Below are positions 25,623 through 33,629 of a DNA stretch of 45,160 nucleotides, in pieces (position 1 is the stretch's first letter; every line of letters starts with the position of its first letter). Position numbers and translations under genes: made by a program. The DNA is from an uncultured Clostridia bacterium. GTDB taxonomy: Bacteria; Bacillota; Clostridia; Oscillospirales; CAG-272. The stretch is taken from the NCBI GenBank assembly GCA_944384525.1, contig CALWTR010000006.1:1-45160 (forward strand). Reading direction: 5' to 3'. Under the pieces are notes generated by a model that searched no databases, had not been told where the DNA came from, and saw only the letters and a list, made by a program, of their open reading frames with translations.

Positions 25623-28600
25623 ATGAAATTAAAAAGAATATTGTCTTCGGTGCTGACGGTAGCATTGCTCCTTCCGATAATATCGGTGCTGATACCGGCC
25701 AGCGTGTCCGCAACCTATATAGCAGGCGGCGCGGAAACGCTGACGACGGACCAGAAGGCGGAGATAGTTTCTTCGGCGTTGAAACAGACATACGATAATG
25801 CCGCAGACGCGCTGAATGCAGACCTTGAGGCGGGATATCTCGATTCGGTAACGCTTGGGGACTTCACTCTGTACGTCAACCGCTATACCGGGATGGCATA
25901 TTATAAAAACAATCTGACGCAGCAGATACTTACCTCCAATCCCGTTAATGTAGCAACTTCCGGTACAACAACGATAGACACCGCAAATAAAAATCTGCTC
26001 TCCAGCCAGATAGTGATCGATTATTACGAGACCGCGGTGACCACTAACAAGGGTACTATGAACAGTACTCAGCACGCCGCGTCAAAGGGGCAGATCACTA
26101 CCTCCTTTATCAATAACGGAATAAGAGTTAACTACGTCATAGGTGAGGCTAATGTAAACTTCCTCGCCCCCGGCGCGATCTTCGTGGAAAGGTTCGAACA
26201 GCTGATACTTTTCCCGATGGTCACTCCGTATGTAGAGCTCGTTTCCGAATACATGAATGAATTCAAACAGTCGGAGGAGTATCAAAATCTCTCGGACAGA
26301 AACAAGAGCGAGATAGACAGCTTTGAGTTTGACTTTTTCAAAACAAAGGATTTCTATCTGAACGAGGAATATGAGGGCAACGCTCTGGGTGCGGCAAGGG
26401 CATACTATAACGCCGCAAAGAGAATAACGGACAAATATCTTGACCGCGACAAGAGAGACGAGCTCAGCAACCTTTGGTTCCCGGTCGGAAAGATACTCTC
26501 CTCTTATACTCTCCAGGACCCCAAACTGCTCGAGGTGTTCCCGAACTACGAGGAGCTCCTTGAGAGCCTCTATGAGAAATATCCGATAATCAAGGAGACC
26601 GGTCAGCCTATATACACTCTGAACGAGGGACAGTCGATATCCAATATGCGTTCTCTGTCCAACGTTATAATAACCTACTGTCCCGAATACTCCTATTCGG
26701 ATAAGTTCCAGGATGAGAACGACACAGGCTATGTCAGCTCAAATCTCCAGACTCCGCTTTTCAAGTGTGCGCTCGAGTACACGCTGAACAGCGACGGAAC
26801 TCTCTCGGTAACTCTTCCGGCAAACTCGATAACTTTTGATGAGGAATATTACTCACTTCAGAGCATAACCCCTGTGCCTTATTTCGGCGCGGGCGATATG
26901 AGAAACTACGGATATCTCTTTTATCCGGACGGCTCAGGCTCAATACTCGAGTTTGAGGATTATTACAACGACTATACAAAGACAAATATATACCGCAGTG
27001 CGGACGTTTACGGATACGACAACTCGCTCTCCACAATAACGGCGCAGCATCACGGAGAACAGATAGTGATGCCGGTCTACGGTATAATCAATGACACAAA
27101 GGTCAACGGCAATATAACCAGGACCGGCTTCTTCGCGATAATCGAAGAGGGCGACGGAATGGCGAAGCTCACATACTCCGCCGGCGGAGTATCGCATCAG
27201 TACATAGGCTTGTATGCGACCTTCAACATGCGGCCGACCGACACATTTGACCTTTCGAATACGATATCCGTCAGCGGTATCGGAGTCAACAGCCTGGCGG
27301 CAGAGGGAAGATATACCGGAAACTTTACTCTCCGCTATTCAATGCTTGCCGATCCTCTTCTCGCCGGTTATAACCCGGACCGGGATTATGCAGCCTCCTA
27401 TGTGGGGATGGCTACCTGCTACCGCGACTACCTCAAGGAGAACGGCGTTCTTACCGCTCTTGAAAATGTCGGAGACAATATCAGTCTTTACATCGAGAGT
27501 TTCGGCTCTATCGAGATAATGTCCAAGATCCTCACTTTCCCGGTTAATGTCGATATAGCTCTGACAACATTCTCGGATATTTCCACAATGTACGATGAGC
27601 TGGCGGCAAACGGGATCACAAATGTGAACTTCAAGCTCACCGGCTTTGCAAACGGCGGTATGGATCACACCTATCCGACCAAACTTAAATGGATGAAAGC
27701 CTGCGGCGGAAAGGGCGACTTTGAGGACCTTATAGCATACTCTGCGGAGAAGGGCTTCGGAGTTTATCCGGATTTTGATTTCATGTATCTCACTAACACG
27801 GCGATGTTCGACGGCATATCCAGAAAGCAGAACTGCTCCAGGATGATGGATAACAGATATGCGTCAAAGCAGACGTATTTCTCAGTATACCAGATGTTCG
27901 GCGGACATTTTGAGAACGTAGTGAGCGCGGACAGCCTTGCAGAGCTCTTCGCGAAGTTCGACAAGAAGTATTCGAAGTACTCTCACAATTACCTGTCCCT
28001 CTCCGGGATAGCAGCGGACCTCAACTCCAACTTCGACTCTGACAATATAATCACCCGTCAGGACGCGATGGGATATATAACCTCCCTGCTTTCCTCCGTA
28101 AGCTCCAGAGCTGACGGAAAATACAGCGTCATGATGGATATGGGCAACATTTATGCGGCAGGCTTTGCAAGTCATATACTTGAACTGCCTACGGATTCCA
28201 GCCACTATAAGTATTATTCTTATACGATACCGTTCACCGGCATGGTGCTCCACGGCTATGTCAATTATGCCGGCTCGCCGCTGAACGAGTCCGGTTCTCC
28301 GGATTATAACTTCCTGCGTTCACTCGAGAACGGAGCGGCTCTTTACTACATCCTCTCCTATCAGAATACAGAGCATCTCAAGGAGAGCGCGTATAACGAA
28401 TACTACTCCGTAAACTATGAGAACTGGAAAGAAGACCTTATAGCTCAGTACAAAAAGCTCAATGACGCGATAGGATCTCTCGGATCCTATAACATAGTGG
28501 ATCATGCGGTGCTCATCGCGGAGAGAGTCATAGATGAGACGGAGCGCGAGGAGAACCTTATCGCCCTGGAAACGGAATTCCTCGATATCCTTCTCAGCCA

Positions 28601-29069
28601 GATCAATGCCAAGATATACGCCGCTTATGAGCAGATCAAGAACGACCCTGCCGCATACGGAAAGGGAGTTCGCGTTGAGATCGGCAAGGATGCGATTGTA
28701 GCGCAGATGAGCGATATCCTCGGCGAGGATGTGTCCGATAACTTCTCAGCTGAGCTCGACAGCCTCATAAATGATCTGTACGGCGAGTACAACAATGCGG
28801 ATGACGTGGATCCGATAGTCGTTTCCGTCAATGCAGTAGACGATTATGAGAACAACACGCAGCTCCACTACGTTACGGATTCCTCAGCGCTCGACGATGA
28901 TTACAGCTATACCGACTTCTCGCTTGATGACGGCAGCATAGTTATGGTCACCTACTCGAACGGGACCGACAGTGTAAGGTTCATACTTAATTACAATATA
29001 TTCTCCGTTACAGTAAGACTTAACGGTCAGGAATATGAGATCCCGAAATACGGGTATGTAAAAATATAA
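25623..29069 (+). CDS. Large secreted DUF5696-type protein, glycosidase-like
   Basis: 1148 residues, signal peptide 1-31 ending in S-V-S-A, no anchor seen. After a helical N-terminal part, residues about 400-620 are beta-rich ('PYFGAGDMRNYGYLFYPDGSGSILEF', 'DVYGYD'), then an alpha/beta region looks like a TIM barrel ('DIALTTFSDISTMYDELAANGITNVNFKLTGFANGGMDH', 'GFGVYPDFDFMYL', 'GIAADLNSNF', 'MMDMGNIYAAGFASHILELPTDSSHY'). This order fits DUF5696 proteins found beside ABC sugar transporters in Paenibacillus and Clostridia; acidic residues at strand ends could be catalytic, but I cannot assign them. A trimming enzyme for the transported glycan is the likely role. Family name given from memory of the pattern. 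Confidence 0.65.
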   Translation: MKLKRILSSVLTVALLLPIISVLIPASVSATYIAGGAETLTTDQKAEIVSSALKQTYDNAADALNADLEAGYLDSVTLGDFTLYVNRYTGMAYYKNNLTQQILTSNPVNVATSGTTTIDTANKNLLSSQIVIDYYETAVTTNKGTMNSTQHAASKGQITTSFINNGIRVNYVIGEANVNFLAPGAIFVERFEQLILFPMVTPYVELVSEYMNEFKQSEEYQNLSDRNKSEIDSFEFDFFKTKDFYLNEEYEGNALGAARAYYNAAKRITDKYLDRDKRDELSNLWFPVGKILSSYTLQDPKLLEVFPNYEELLESLYEKYPIIKETGQPIYTLNEGQSISNMRSLSNVIITYCPEYSYSDKFQDENDTGYVSSNLQTPLFKCALEYTLNSDGTLSVTLPANSITFDEEYYSLQSITPVPYFGAGDMRNYGYLFYPDGSGSILEFEDYYNDYTKTNIYRSADVYGYDNSLSTITAQHHGEQIVMPVYGIINDTKVNGNITRTGFFAIIEEGDGMAKLTYSAGGVSHQYIGLYATFNMRPTDTFDLSNTISVSGIGVNSLAAEGRYTGNFTLRYSMLADPLLAGYNPDRDYAASYVGMATCYRDYLKENGVLTALENVGDNISLYIESFGSIEIMSKILTFPVNVDIALTTFSDISTMYDELAANGITNVNFKLTGFANGGMDHTYPTKLKWMKACGGKGDFEDLIAYSAEKGFGVYPDFDFMYLTNTAMFDGISRKQNCSRMMDNRYASKQTYFSVYQMFGGHFENVVSADSLAELFAKFDKKYSKYSHNYLSLSGIAADLNSNFDSDNIITRQDAMGYITSLLSSVSSRADGKYSVMMDMGNIYAAGFASHILELPTDSSHYKYYSYTIPFTGMVLHGYVNYAGSPLNESGSPDYNFLRSLENGAALYYILSYQNTEHLKESAYNEYYSVNYENWKEDLIAQYKKLNDAIGSLGSYNIVDHAVLIAERVIDETEREENLIALETEFLDILLSQINAKIYAAYEQIKNDPAAYGKGVRVEIGKDAIVAQMSDILGEDVSDNFSAELDSLINDLYGEYNNADDVDPIVVSVNAVDDYENNTQLHYVTDSSALDDDYSYTDFSLDDGSIVMVTYSNGTDSVRFILNYNIFSVTVRLNGQEYEIPKYGYVKI

Positions 29070-29084
29070 AGGAGGCGAGCACAG

Positions 29085-30032
29085 ATGGATAAATCAGTTA
29101 ATGTAAAACCGAAGAGAAAGCTTCTGCGTCCCGCCACTCTGAACGAGAGAAAGGCAAGAGCGGGCTACGTCTTCGTTCTTCCTTTCATACTCGGTCTGAT
29201 CCTGATATACATACCGGTTATAATCGACTCGATATGGTTCAGCTTCAACTCGCTCGTCTGGGACGCGAGCGTAATGGATTATGTTCTTGTGCCCAAGGGG
29301 CTTGAGTATTACCAGACGGCGATGAGTACCTCGACTTTCGTCGAGTATCTGCTCAGCGGACTTCAGCAGCTGATATTTGAGGTCCCCGCGATAATTATAT
29401 TCTCTCTGTTCATCGCGGTCGTCCTCAACCAGAAGATGCTCGGAAGAGCAGTGTTCCGCGCGATCTTCTTCATACCCGTCATAATAGCCACCGGTCTAAT
29501 GGAGAGCATAAACGCCTCGGACGTATTCTCTGATTCCACTGAGTCAGGAATAGACGATGGCTCCGGCTCCTCCGGCGCGTCCGAGATAATATCCGTCATG
29601 GACGTTGAGCGATTGTTCGGCAGTATGAAGATAGGTCAGGATCTTGTTGTCTATGTCGTAGACCTGGTCAATAACGTATACGATATCATCAACTATTCCG
29701 GCGTTCAGATGCTTATATTCCTCGCCGGTCTTCAGTCGATATCTCCGGCTATATACGAGGCCTGCCAGATAGAAGGCGCGACCGCGTGGGAGACATTCTG
29801 GAAGGTCACCTTCCCGATGATAAGCCCGATGATACTGGTAAATGCGATATATACGATAATCGACTCCTTTACCAAGAACTCGAATATAACGATGAGCTAT
29901 ATTTCGAGCAACGTCACCGATATGCATCTGGCTACGGCGATGTCCTGGATATACTTCGCGATAGTCATGCTTATAATAGCCGTGTTCGTCGGTATAGCGT
30001 CGTCGTTCATATTCTATCAGAGAAGAGATTAA
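29085..30032 (+). CDS. Sugar ABC transporter permease, MalF type with an extra loop (second pair)
   Basis: 315 residues, six hydrophobic helices, EAA motif 'YEACQIEGATAWETFWKVTFPMISP'. Between helices it has an unusual Ser/Gly/Asp-rich insertion (about residues 145-170, S-D-S-T-E-S-G-I-D-D-G-S-G-S-S-G), likely outside the cell. AAAGGAGG before ATG 29085. It belongs to the same operon, 15 bp after the DUF5696 gene. Confidence 0.9.
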   Translation: MDKSVNVKPKRKLLRPATLNERKARAGYVFVLPFILGLILIYIPVIIDSIWFSFNSLVWDASVMDYVLVPKGLEYYQTAMSTSTFVEYLLSGLQQLIFEVPAIIIFSLFIAVVLNQKMLGRAVFRAIFFIPVIIATGLMESINASDVFSDSTESGIDDGSGSSGASEIISVMDVERLFGSMKIGQDLVVYVVDLVNNVYDIINYSGVQMLIFLAGLQSISPAIYEACQIEGATAWETFWKVTFPMISPMILVNAIYTIIDSFTKNSNITMSYISSNVTDMHLATAMSWIYFAIVMLIIAVFVGIASSFIFYQRRD

Positions 30033-30045
30033 GGAGGGTTTGCAC

Positions 30046-31089
30046 ATGGATTCACCAAAGATCAGAAAAGAAACCAAAAACAAGATCTATGTCGATTATG
30101 CAGACAAGACTCCTTATTGGCAAAGGGTCAAAAACAAATTCACCTCATCGTATACATGGGTAAAGATACTGATAGGTATATTCAGATTCGTCCTTATGCT
30201 GGGAGTATCGTATGTAATACTTTATCCTTTCTTTACCAAGATAGCCGGATCCTTCATGTCGCGTACCGACGTAATAGACTCTACGGTCAATCTTATACCC
30301 AAGCATTTTACGCTTGAGATATATCAGTACCTTATAGAAGAGAAGCATTATTTCTCAGCTCTCCTCAACACTACGTTACTGTCGCTTTCCTGTGCGCTTA
30401 TACAGACCTTTATATGCTGTATGATCGGCTACGGATTTGCGAAGTTCAAGTTCAAGGGGAACAAGGTTCTCTTCATCGCGGTCGTTGTCACGATGATAAT
30501 CCCGCATAACACCCTTAAGCTCTCTCTGCTGCAGCACTTCTCCGGCTTTGATATCGGGCGCGTGCTCTCCTGGGATTATAAGGGGATAATCGAGCTTATC
30601 ATGGGAAGCAGGCCGCAGCTGACGAATACGTTCTGGCCGCTGATAATCCTTTCGATATCCGGTCTGGCGTTCAAGAACGGTCTGTACATCTTTATGATGA
30701 GACAGTTCTTCAAGGGAGTCCCGGATGAGCTGGAAGAGTCGGCGTACGTCGACGGCTCGGGAGTCTTCCGGACCTTCTTCCAGATAATCATACCGCTGTC
30801 TGTTCCTATGCTGATAACCATATTCCTGTTCTCCTTCTCATGGCAGTGGACGGATAACTTCTATACGACTTTGTTCTTCACTGATACGGCAGGCAAGATG
30901 ACACTGATGCCTGACCTGTTCAAGAATATCTCGGATGAATTCCTGACGGACTATTCCGGAAGGGTAATATACGAGAACGTCGTAAAGAACACCGCGGGTA
31001 TAATGATCATAGCTCCGCTTATCATTATATACCTGTTCTGCCAGAAGTACCTTGTCCAGGGTATAGAGCGTTCCGGTATAGTAGGATAA
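30046..31089 (+). CDS. Sugar ABC transporter permease, MalG type (second pair)
   Basis: 347 residues, a longer charged N-terminus and six hydrophobic helices; EAA motif 'LEESAYVDGSGVFRTFFQIIIPLSVPML'. ATG 30046 lies 7 bp after AAGGAGGG; the TTG at 30040 is less likely. Last gene of the operon, followed by a hairpin. Together with the gene before it, it makes a second importer channel, or a channel that shares the single binding protein. Confidence 0.9.
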   Translation: MDSPKIRKETKNKIYVDYADKTPYWQRVKNKFTSSYTWVKILIGIFRFVLMLGVSYVILYPFFTKIAGSFMSRTDVIDSTVNLIPKHFTLEIYQYLIEEKHYFSALLNTTLLSLSCALIQTFICCMIGYGFAKFKFKGNKVLFIAVVVTMIIPHNTLKLSLLQHFSGFDIGRVLSWDYKGIIELIMGSRPQLTNTFWPLIILSISGLAFKNGLYIFMMRQFFKGVPDELEESAYVDGSGVFRTFFQIIIPLSVPMLITIFLFSFSWQWTDNFYTTLFFTDTAGKMTLMPDLFKNISDEFLTDYSGRVIYENVVKNTAGIMIIAPLIIIYLFCQKYLVQGIERSGIVG

Positions 31090-31116
31090 ACCGGCAGTTC
31101 GGCAAATTAAAAAAAT

Positions 31117-31143
31117 CAAGGCGCCCGATATTCGGGCGCCTTG
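31117..31143 (+). terminator. Hairpin at the end of the glycan operon
   Basis: CAAGGCGCCCGA-TAT-TCGGGCGCCTTG, 28 bp after the stop. The T-run behind it is weak (TTAC); an A-run before it suits termination from the other strand. Confidence 0.65.
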
Positions 31144-31212
31144 TTACATACTTTGGAAATGACCTTGACTCATTTGATAAGATCAGATGCAATCCGAGAA
31201 TAGAAGATTGTT

Positions 31213-31932
31213 TTATTGACAATTTGAAAAAAGCGTGATATAATAAATATCGTCCGCATAGCGTTTTAATGTATAACGCATAGCGGCGTATACGGATACG
31301 AGGTGTGGCGCAATGGTAGCGCGCTTGCTTTGGGAGCAAGATGCTGCAGGTTCGAGTCCTGTCACTTCGACCATAACAGGGGTATACGCACACCCCGATG
31401 AAAGAGAAACCGATTTGTCGGTTTCTTTTTCATTTTCGGGCATTTTATCGCCGTTTCTCTCCTCTTCGCCGTGTCCGTCGGGGTATTCGGGGACTATCAG
31501 ATTTAAGAGCAGTTCGCTCTGTTGCCCGCCTTTTAGGTGAAACAAGATTTTCATTTTGTTGTCGTACAGTATCACTTTATAAATGAAAGTGTCTATCAGG
31601 TCTTTGCGGTTTTTGGTCTTGGAATAGTCCAGCGTGCGAAAGCGTAACAGCCATTTGCGAATATCGGCGTAACTGTAATTTATCTGCATTGCCTTTTCGG
31701 TCGCTATGGTGTCCTGCAATTCCTTGTTTTCGTTCTCTAACTTTTCAATCTGCGACAAAATCGTATCGGCAATCTTGCCGAGCATTAACGCCTGCATAAG
31801 ATTATTTATCGCCTTTTGGTTTTCCGCAACAAGGTTTTCAAGCCGCTTTATTTCGGTGTCGTTCTGCTCCGCTTGGATAAGCAAATAGGTTTCTGCGGCT
31901 ACAAGGTCGATAAACTCGTCCGTCAAAGTCAT
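31213..31932 (-). CDS. C-terminal portion of a large serine recombinase with its own ribosome site
   Basis: 239 residues as read. Residues 1-75 are a coiled coil with many Glu, Asn and Lys; then the segment shared with the fragment at 1-420 ('YSYADIRKW', 'DYSKTKNRKDLIDTFIYKVILYDNKMKILFHLKGGQQ'). The catalytic serine domain and zinc ribbon are absent. Beyond base 31374 the frame runs antisense through tRNA-Pro and into host DNA ('VEVTGLEPAAS' is antisense tRNA), so only about residues 1-186 belong to the element. ATG 31932 has AAGGAG at a good distance, so it could be translated as a stand-alone protein rather than being mere debris. No catalytic activity is expected. Confidence 0.75.
   Translation of the reverse strand: MTLTDEFIDLVAAETYLLIQAEQNDTEIKRLENLVAENQKAINNLMQALMLGKIADTILSQIEKLENENKELQDTIATEKAMQINYSYADIRKWLLRFRTLDYSKTKNRKDLIDTFIYKVILYDNKMKILFHLKGGQQSELLLNLIVPEYPDGHGEEERNGDKMPENEKETDKSVSLSSGCAYTPVMVEVTGLEPAASCSQSKRATIAPHLVSVYAAMRYTLKRYADDIYYITLFSNCQ
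31216..31244 (+). promoter_or_regulatory. Promoter of tRNA-Pro
   Basis: TTGACA (31216-31221), 17-bp spacer, TATAAT (31239-31244), perfect consensus. The transcript would have a leader of about 47 nt with a GCGTT/AACGC hairpin. Confidence 0.9.
31299..31373 (+). tRNA. tRNA-Pro (anticodon UGG)
   Basis: 75 nt with coded CCA. Acceptor CGAGGTG pairs with CACTTCG; D loop 'GGCGCAATGGTAGCGC'; anticodon stem CTTGC/GCAAG with loop TTTGGGA, anticodon TGG; T arm CAGG-TTCGAGT-CCTG. It stands alone, and a mobile-element remnant begins directly at its 3' end. Confidence 0.95.
31371..31393. other. Element/host junction at the tRNA-Pro 3' end (putative attachment site)
   Basis: CCA at 31371-31373, then 8 unshared bases, then GTATACGCACAC (31382-31393), the complement of the 12-mer at 351-362. 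Same order and same spacing as at the tmRNA. Confidence 0.6.
31406..31430 (+). terminator. Terminator of tRNA-Pro, embedded in recombinase coding sequence
   Basis: GAAACCGA-TTTG-TCGGTTTC followed by TTTTT, 32 bp after the tRNA. On the minus strand the same DNA codes for E-T-D-K-S-V-S of the recombinase fragment. Counterpart of 304-329. Confidence 0.75.
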
Positions 31933-31941
31933 TTTATTGCT

Positions 31942-31969
31942 CCTTATACACGATATTTTATCTATAAGG
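31942..31969 (-). promoter_or_regulatory. Inverted repeat over the ribosome site of the recombinase fragment
   Basis: CCTTATA and TATAAGG, 14 bp apart. The arm nearer the gene overlaps its AAGGAG site (31940-31945), so pairing in the mRNA would hide it. Confidence 0.4.
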
Positions 31970-32024
31970 ATAGCGAAAATAAAGTAAAAGACAAGCCGAA
32001 GAATGCGGTATTTAAAAAAATTGT

Positions 32025-32044
32025 AGTAAAAGTGTACTTTTACT
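32025..32044. promoter_or_regulatory. Palindrome upstream of lipoprotein promoter
   Basis: AGTAAAAGTGTACTTTTACT, a perfect 9-2-9 dyad, 12 bp before the -35 box. Its near copy is at 32140-32159. Likely binding site for a dimeric regulator. Confidence 0.6.
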
Positions 32045-32056
32045 GTTATCTTTTGC

Positions 32057-32086
32057 TTGACTTTTTTTCCGCTTTTGTGCTATAAT
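32057..32086 (+). promoter_or_regulatory. Promoter of the Ig-like lipoprotein gene
   Basis: TTGACT (32057-32062), 18-bp spacer, TATAAT (32081-32086), about 95 bp before the start codon. Confidence 0.8.
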
Positions 32087-32139
32087 AAATCAAGTAAATT
32101 CATTGAATTTGCGCCCGATATGTAATTTTTTGGCGTTGC

Positions 32140-32159
32140 AGTAAAAGTACACTTAAACT
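32140..32159. promoter_or_regulatory. Palindrome downstream of lipoprotein promoter
   Basis: AGTAAAAGTACACTTAAACT, matching the upstream dyad with one imperfect arm position; the dyad extends by GC/GC on each side (32138-32161). It lies in the leader just before the ribosome site. Confidence 0.55.
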
Positions 32160-32182
32160 GCAAGCCGCAAGGAGGATAAACT

Positions 32183-33091
32183 ATGAAAAGAGGCTTATTG
32201 ACTATGGTCGTAGCGCTCATATGCGCTATGACCTGCGCGTTCGGTCTTGTTGCTTGCAACAACGGCGAAGAACAAACGGTAGCGGTTGAAAGCGTAACGC
32301 TCAATAAAACTACGCTTACTATGGATATAGGCGACGAGGAAACGCTTACGGCGACGGTTGCACCTAACAATGCAACGAATAAAACCGTAACTTAGTCGTC
32401 AAGTGATAATGCCGTTGCAACGGTGGAAAACGGCAAAGTTACGGCTATTGCGGCGGGTACCGCCACCATTACGGCAAAAGCGGGAGATAAAACCGATACT
32501 TGCTCCGTTACTGTAAATGAGGCCGTTTCTTATACTGTAACGGAAGAAGAATGGAACGAGGCTCTTGACCTTAAATATAAAAATTTGACCTTTACGGGTA
32601 CAGTAAATGTGGGCGGAGAAAGTGGGGAAATGACATTAAAACTTATTGAAGACGGTAGCATACACCAAATATCTTCTGGCGTTATAGACTGGGGCGAACA
32701 TATTTATAGAGTTAATAGTGATAAAACCGTTTCTTATTTTTCTAAAACAGAAACAGGTTGGGAAGCAGGGCCGGGAGGAACTGGCTACGATACATTGCAA
32801 GAATATGAGCAAGGTAATTACGGCGACGACTTCGGTTTTATGAGATCGATAATTCCTTCTGTAAAATATAACTCTTTGTTTGAATTTGATGAAACTGATA
32901 ATTCATATAAAGGTACGGTTAATTTGAATATTGGTTCAGACGGTGCGCTGGCTTTTGATACGACCGTAAAATTTGAAAACAAAAATCTTGTGTTTCTTGA
33001 TTTTTCAGCGGATATTGAAGGTGTTTCCTATGTTTTGACTGTTCGCCTGTATGACTATGGAACGACAGAAATAACATTCCCGACAGTATGA
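32183..33091 (+). pseudogene. Ig-like (Big2) lipoprotein interrupted by an in-frame TAG
   Basis: Signal peptide with lipobox L-V-A-C (Cys near 25), then a bacterial Ig-like Big2 domain, then a 190-residue beta-rich domain of unknown function. The frame stops at TAG (32393-32395) within 'NATNKTVT-stop-SSSDNAVATVENGKVTA'. Big2 domains have W-S-S-S here, so the codon was almost certainly TGG. The frame then runs on without error to 33091. CAAGGAGG precedes ATG 32183. Downstream restart is unlikely because no ribosome site is seen. Sequencing error, a recent nonsense mutation or readthrough are possible. Base composition is more AT-rich than its neighbours, fitting a mobile element. Confidence 0.85.
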
Positions 33092-33166
33092 TTAAATTGT
33101 TCAAATTAAAAGTCTATCGGACATAAACACTTTTTATATAAAAATAAACTAAACAGATTTTTTAAG

Positions 33167-33198
33167 GCGTTCACGCACAAAAGCGTGAGCGCTTTTTT
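33167..33198 (+). terminator. Terminator of the lipoprotein gene
   Basis: GCGTTCACGC and GCGTGAGCGC (one G-T pair) around ACAAAA, followed by TTTTTT, 76 bp after the stop. Confidence 0.9.
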
Positions 33199-33296
33199 AT
33201 GCCCTGCGAAAAAAGTCGCATTATAAAAGCCCGCAGCCCTCCCACGCGAATTTTGGAAATATTCAATTTTTCAAAATTCAATCGGGAGGGAATTTT

Positions 33297-33347
33297 ATGA
33301 AAGATTTAATAAAAAACCTTACCTTTGTGCCGTCCTCGTGCTTATAA
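33297..33347 (+). CDS. Possible 16-residue peptide in the mobile-element remnant
   Basis: M-K-D-L-I-K-N-L-T-F-V-P-S-S-C-L, with a good GGGAGGG ribosome site. It ends 16 bp before the next start, and its stop region overlaps that gene's ribosome site. It may be a leader peptide coupled to the next gene, or the stub of a longer one. I do not recognise it. Confidence 0.4.
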   Translation: MKDLIKNLTFVPSSCL

Positions 33348-33363
33348 GTGGAGGCATTATACA

Positions 33364-33618
33364 ATGCAGATTATAAAATATAAGTTTGCGGACGGTACTA
33401 CGAATGAGGTGAGCGTTACGGAAGAATTTTATTTACTATATTTGCAACTCGTACAAATGGAAAAGCGCAATATCCATTTTTATATAAATAAATGCGGTTT
33501 CAGCGCGGTGGAGTTTATCTGCGAAAAGCATGCCGGTACCTCTGACAAAACGGCTGACGGGAAAGGACCGGGGGAAGGACCGGACGAGATGTTCCGGTTT
33601 GAAAAGGTGATGCGCTGA
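33364..33618 (+). CDS. Small protein: mobile-element sigma-factor-like N-terminus joined to unrelated tail
   Basis: 84 residues from ATG 33364 (GTGGAGG site). Residues 1-38 ('IIKYKFADGTTNEVSVTEEFYLLYLQLVQMEKRN') resemble the N-terminus of small sigma-70-like proteins carried by clostridial conjugative elements. After E-K-R-N the family's 'RETRRH' motif is missing and the tail is a different, Gly/Glu-rich sequence with host-like composition. It is probably a truncated element gene fused to host DNA at the element's far end. Function unlikely. Confidence 0.45.
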   Translation: MQIIKYKFADGTTNEVSVTEEFYLLYLQLVQMEKRNIHFYINKCGFSAVEFICEKHAGTSDKTADGKGPGEGPDEMFRFEKVMR

Positions 33619-33629
33619 CGGCGGAGCGC

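Noticed and set aside
31213..31373. Protein sequence V-E-V-T-G-L-E-P-A-A-S at the end of the recombinase fragment
   Set aside because: It is antisense tRNA-Pro, a common spurious tail, not a conserved protein motif.
32393..32395. Genome-wide reassignment of TAG to an amino acid
   Set aside because: The ABC exporter gene at 7285-9186 ends in TAG directly before a terminator, so TAG works as a stop in this organism.
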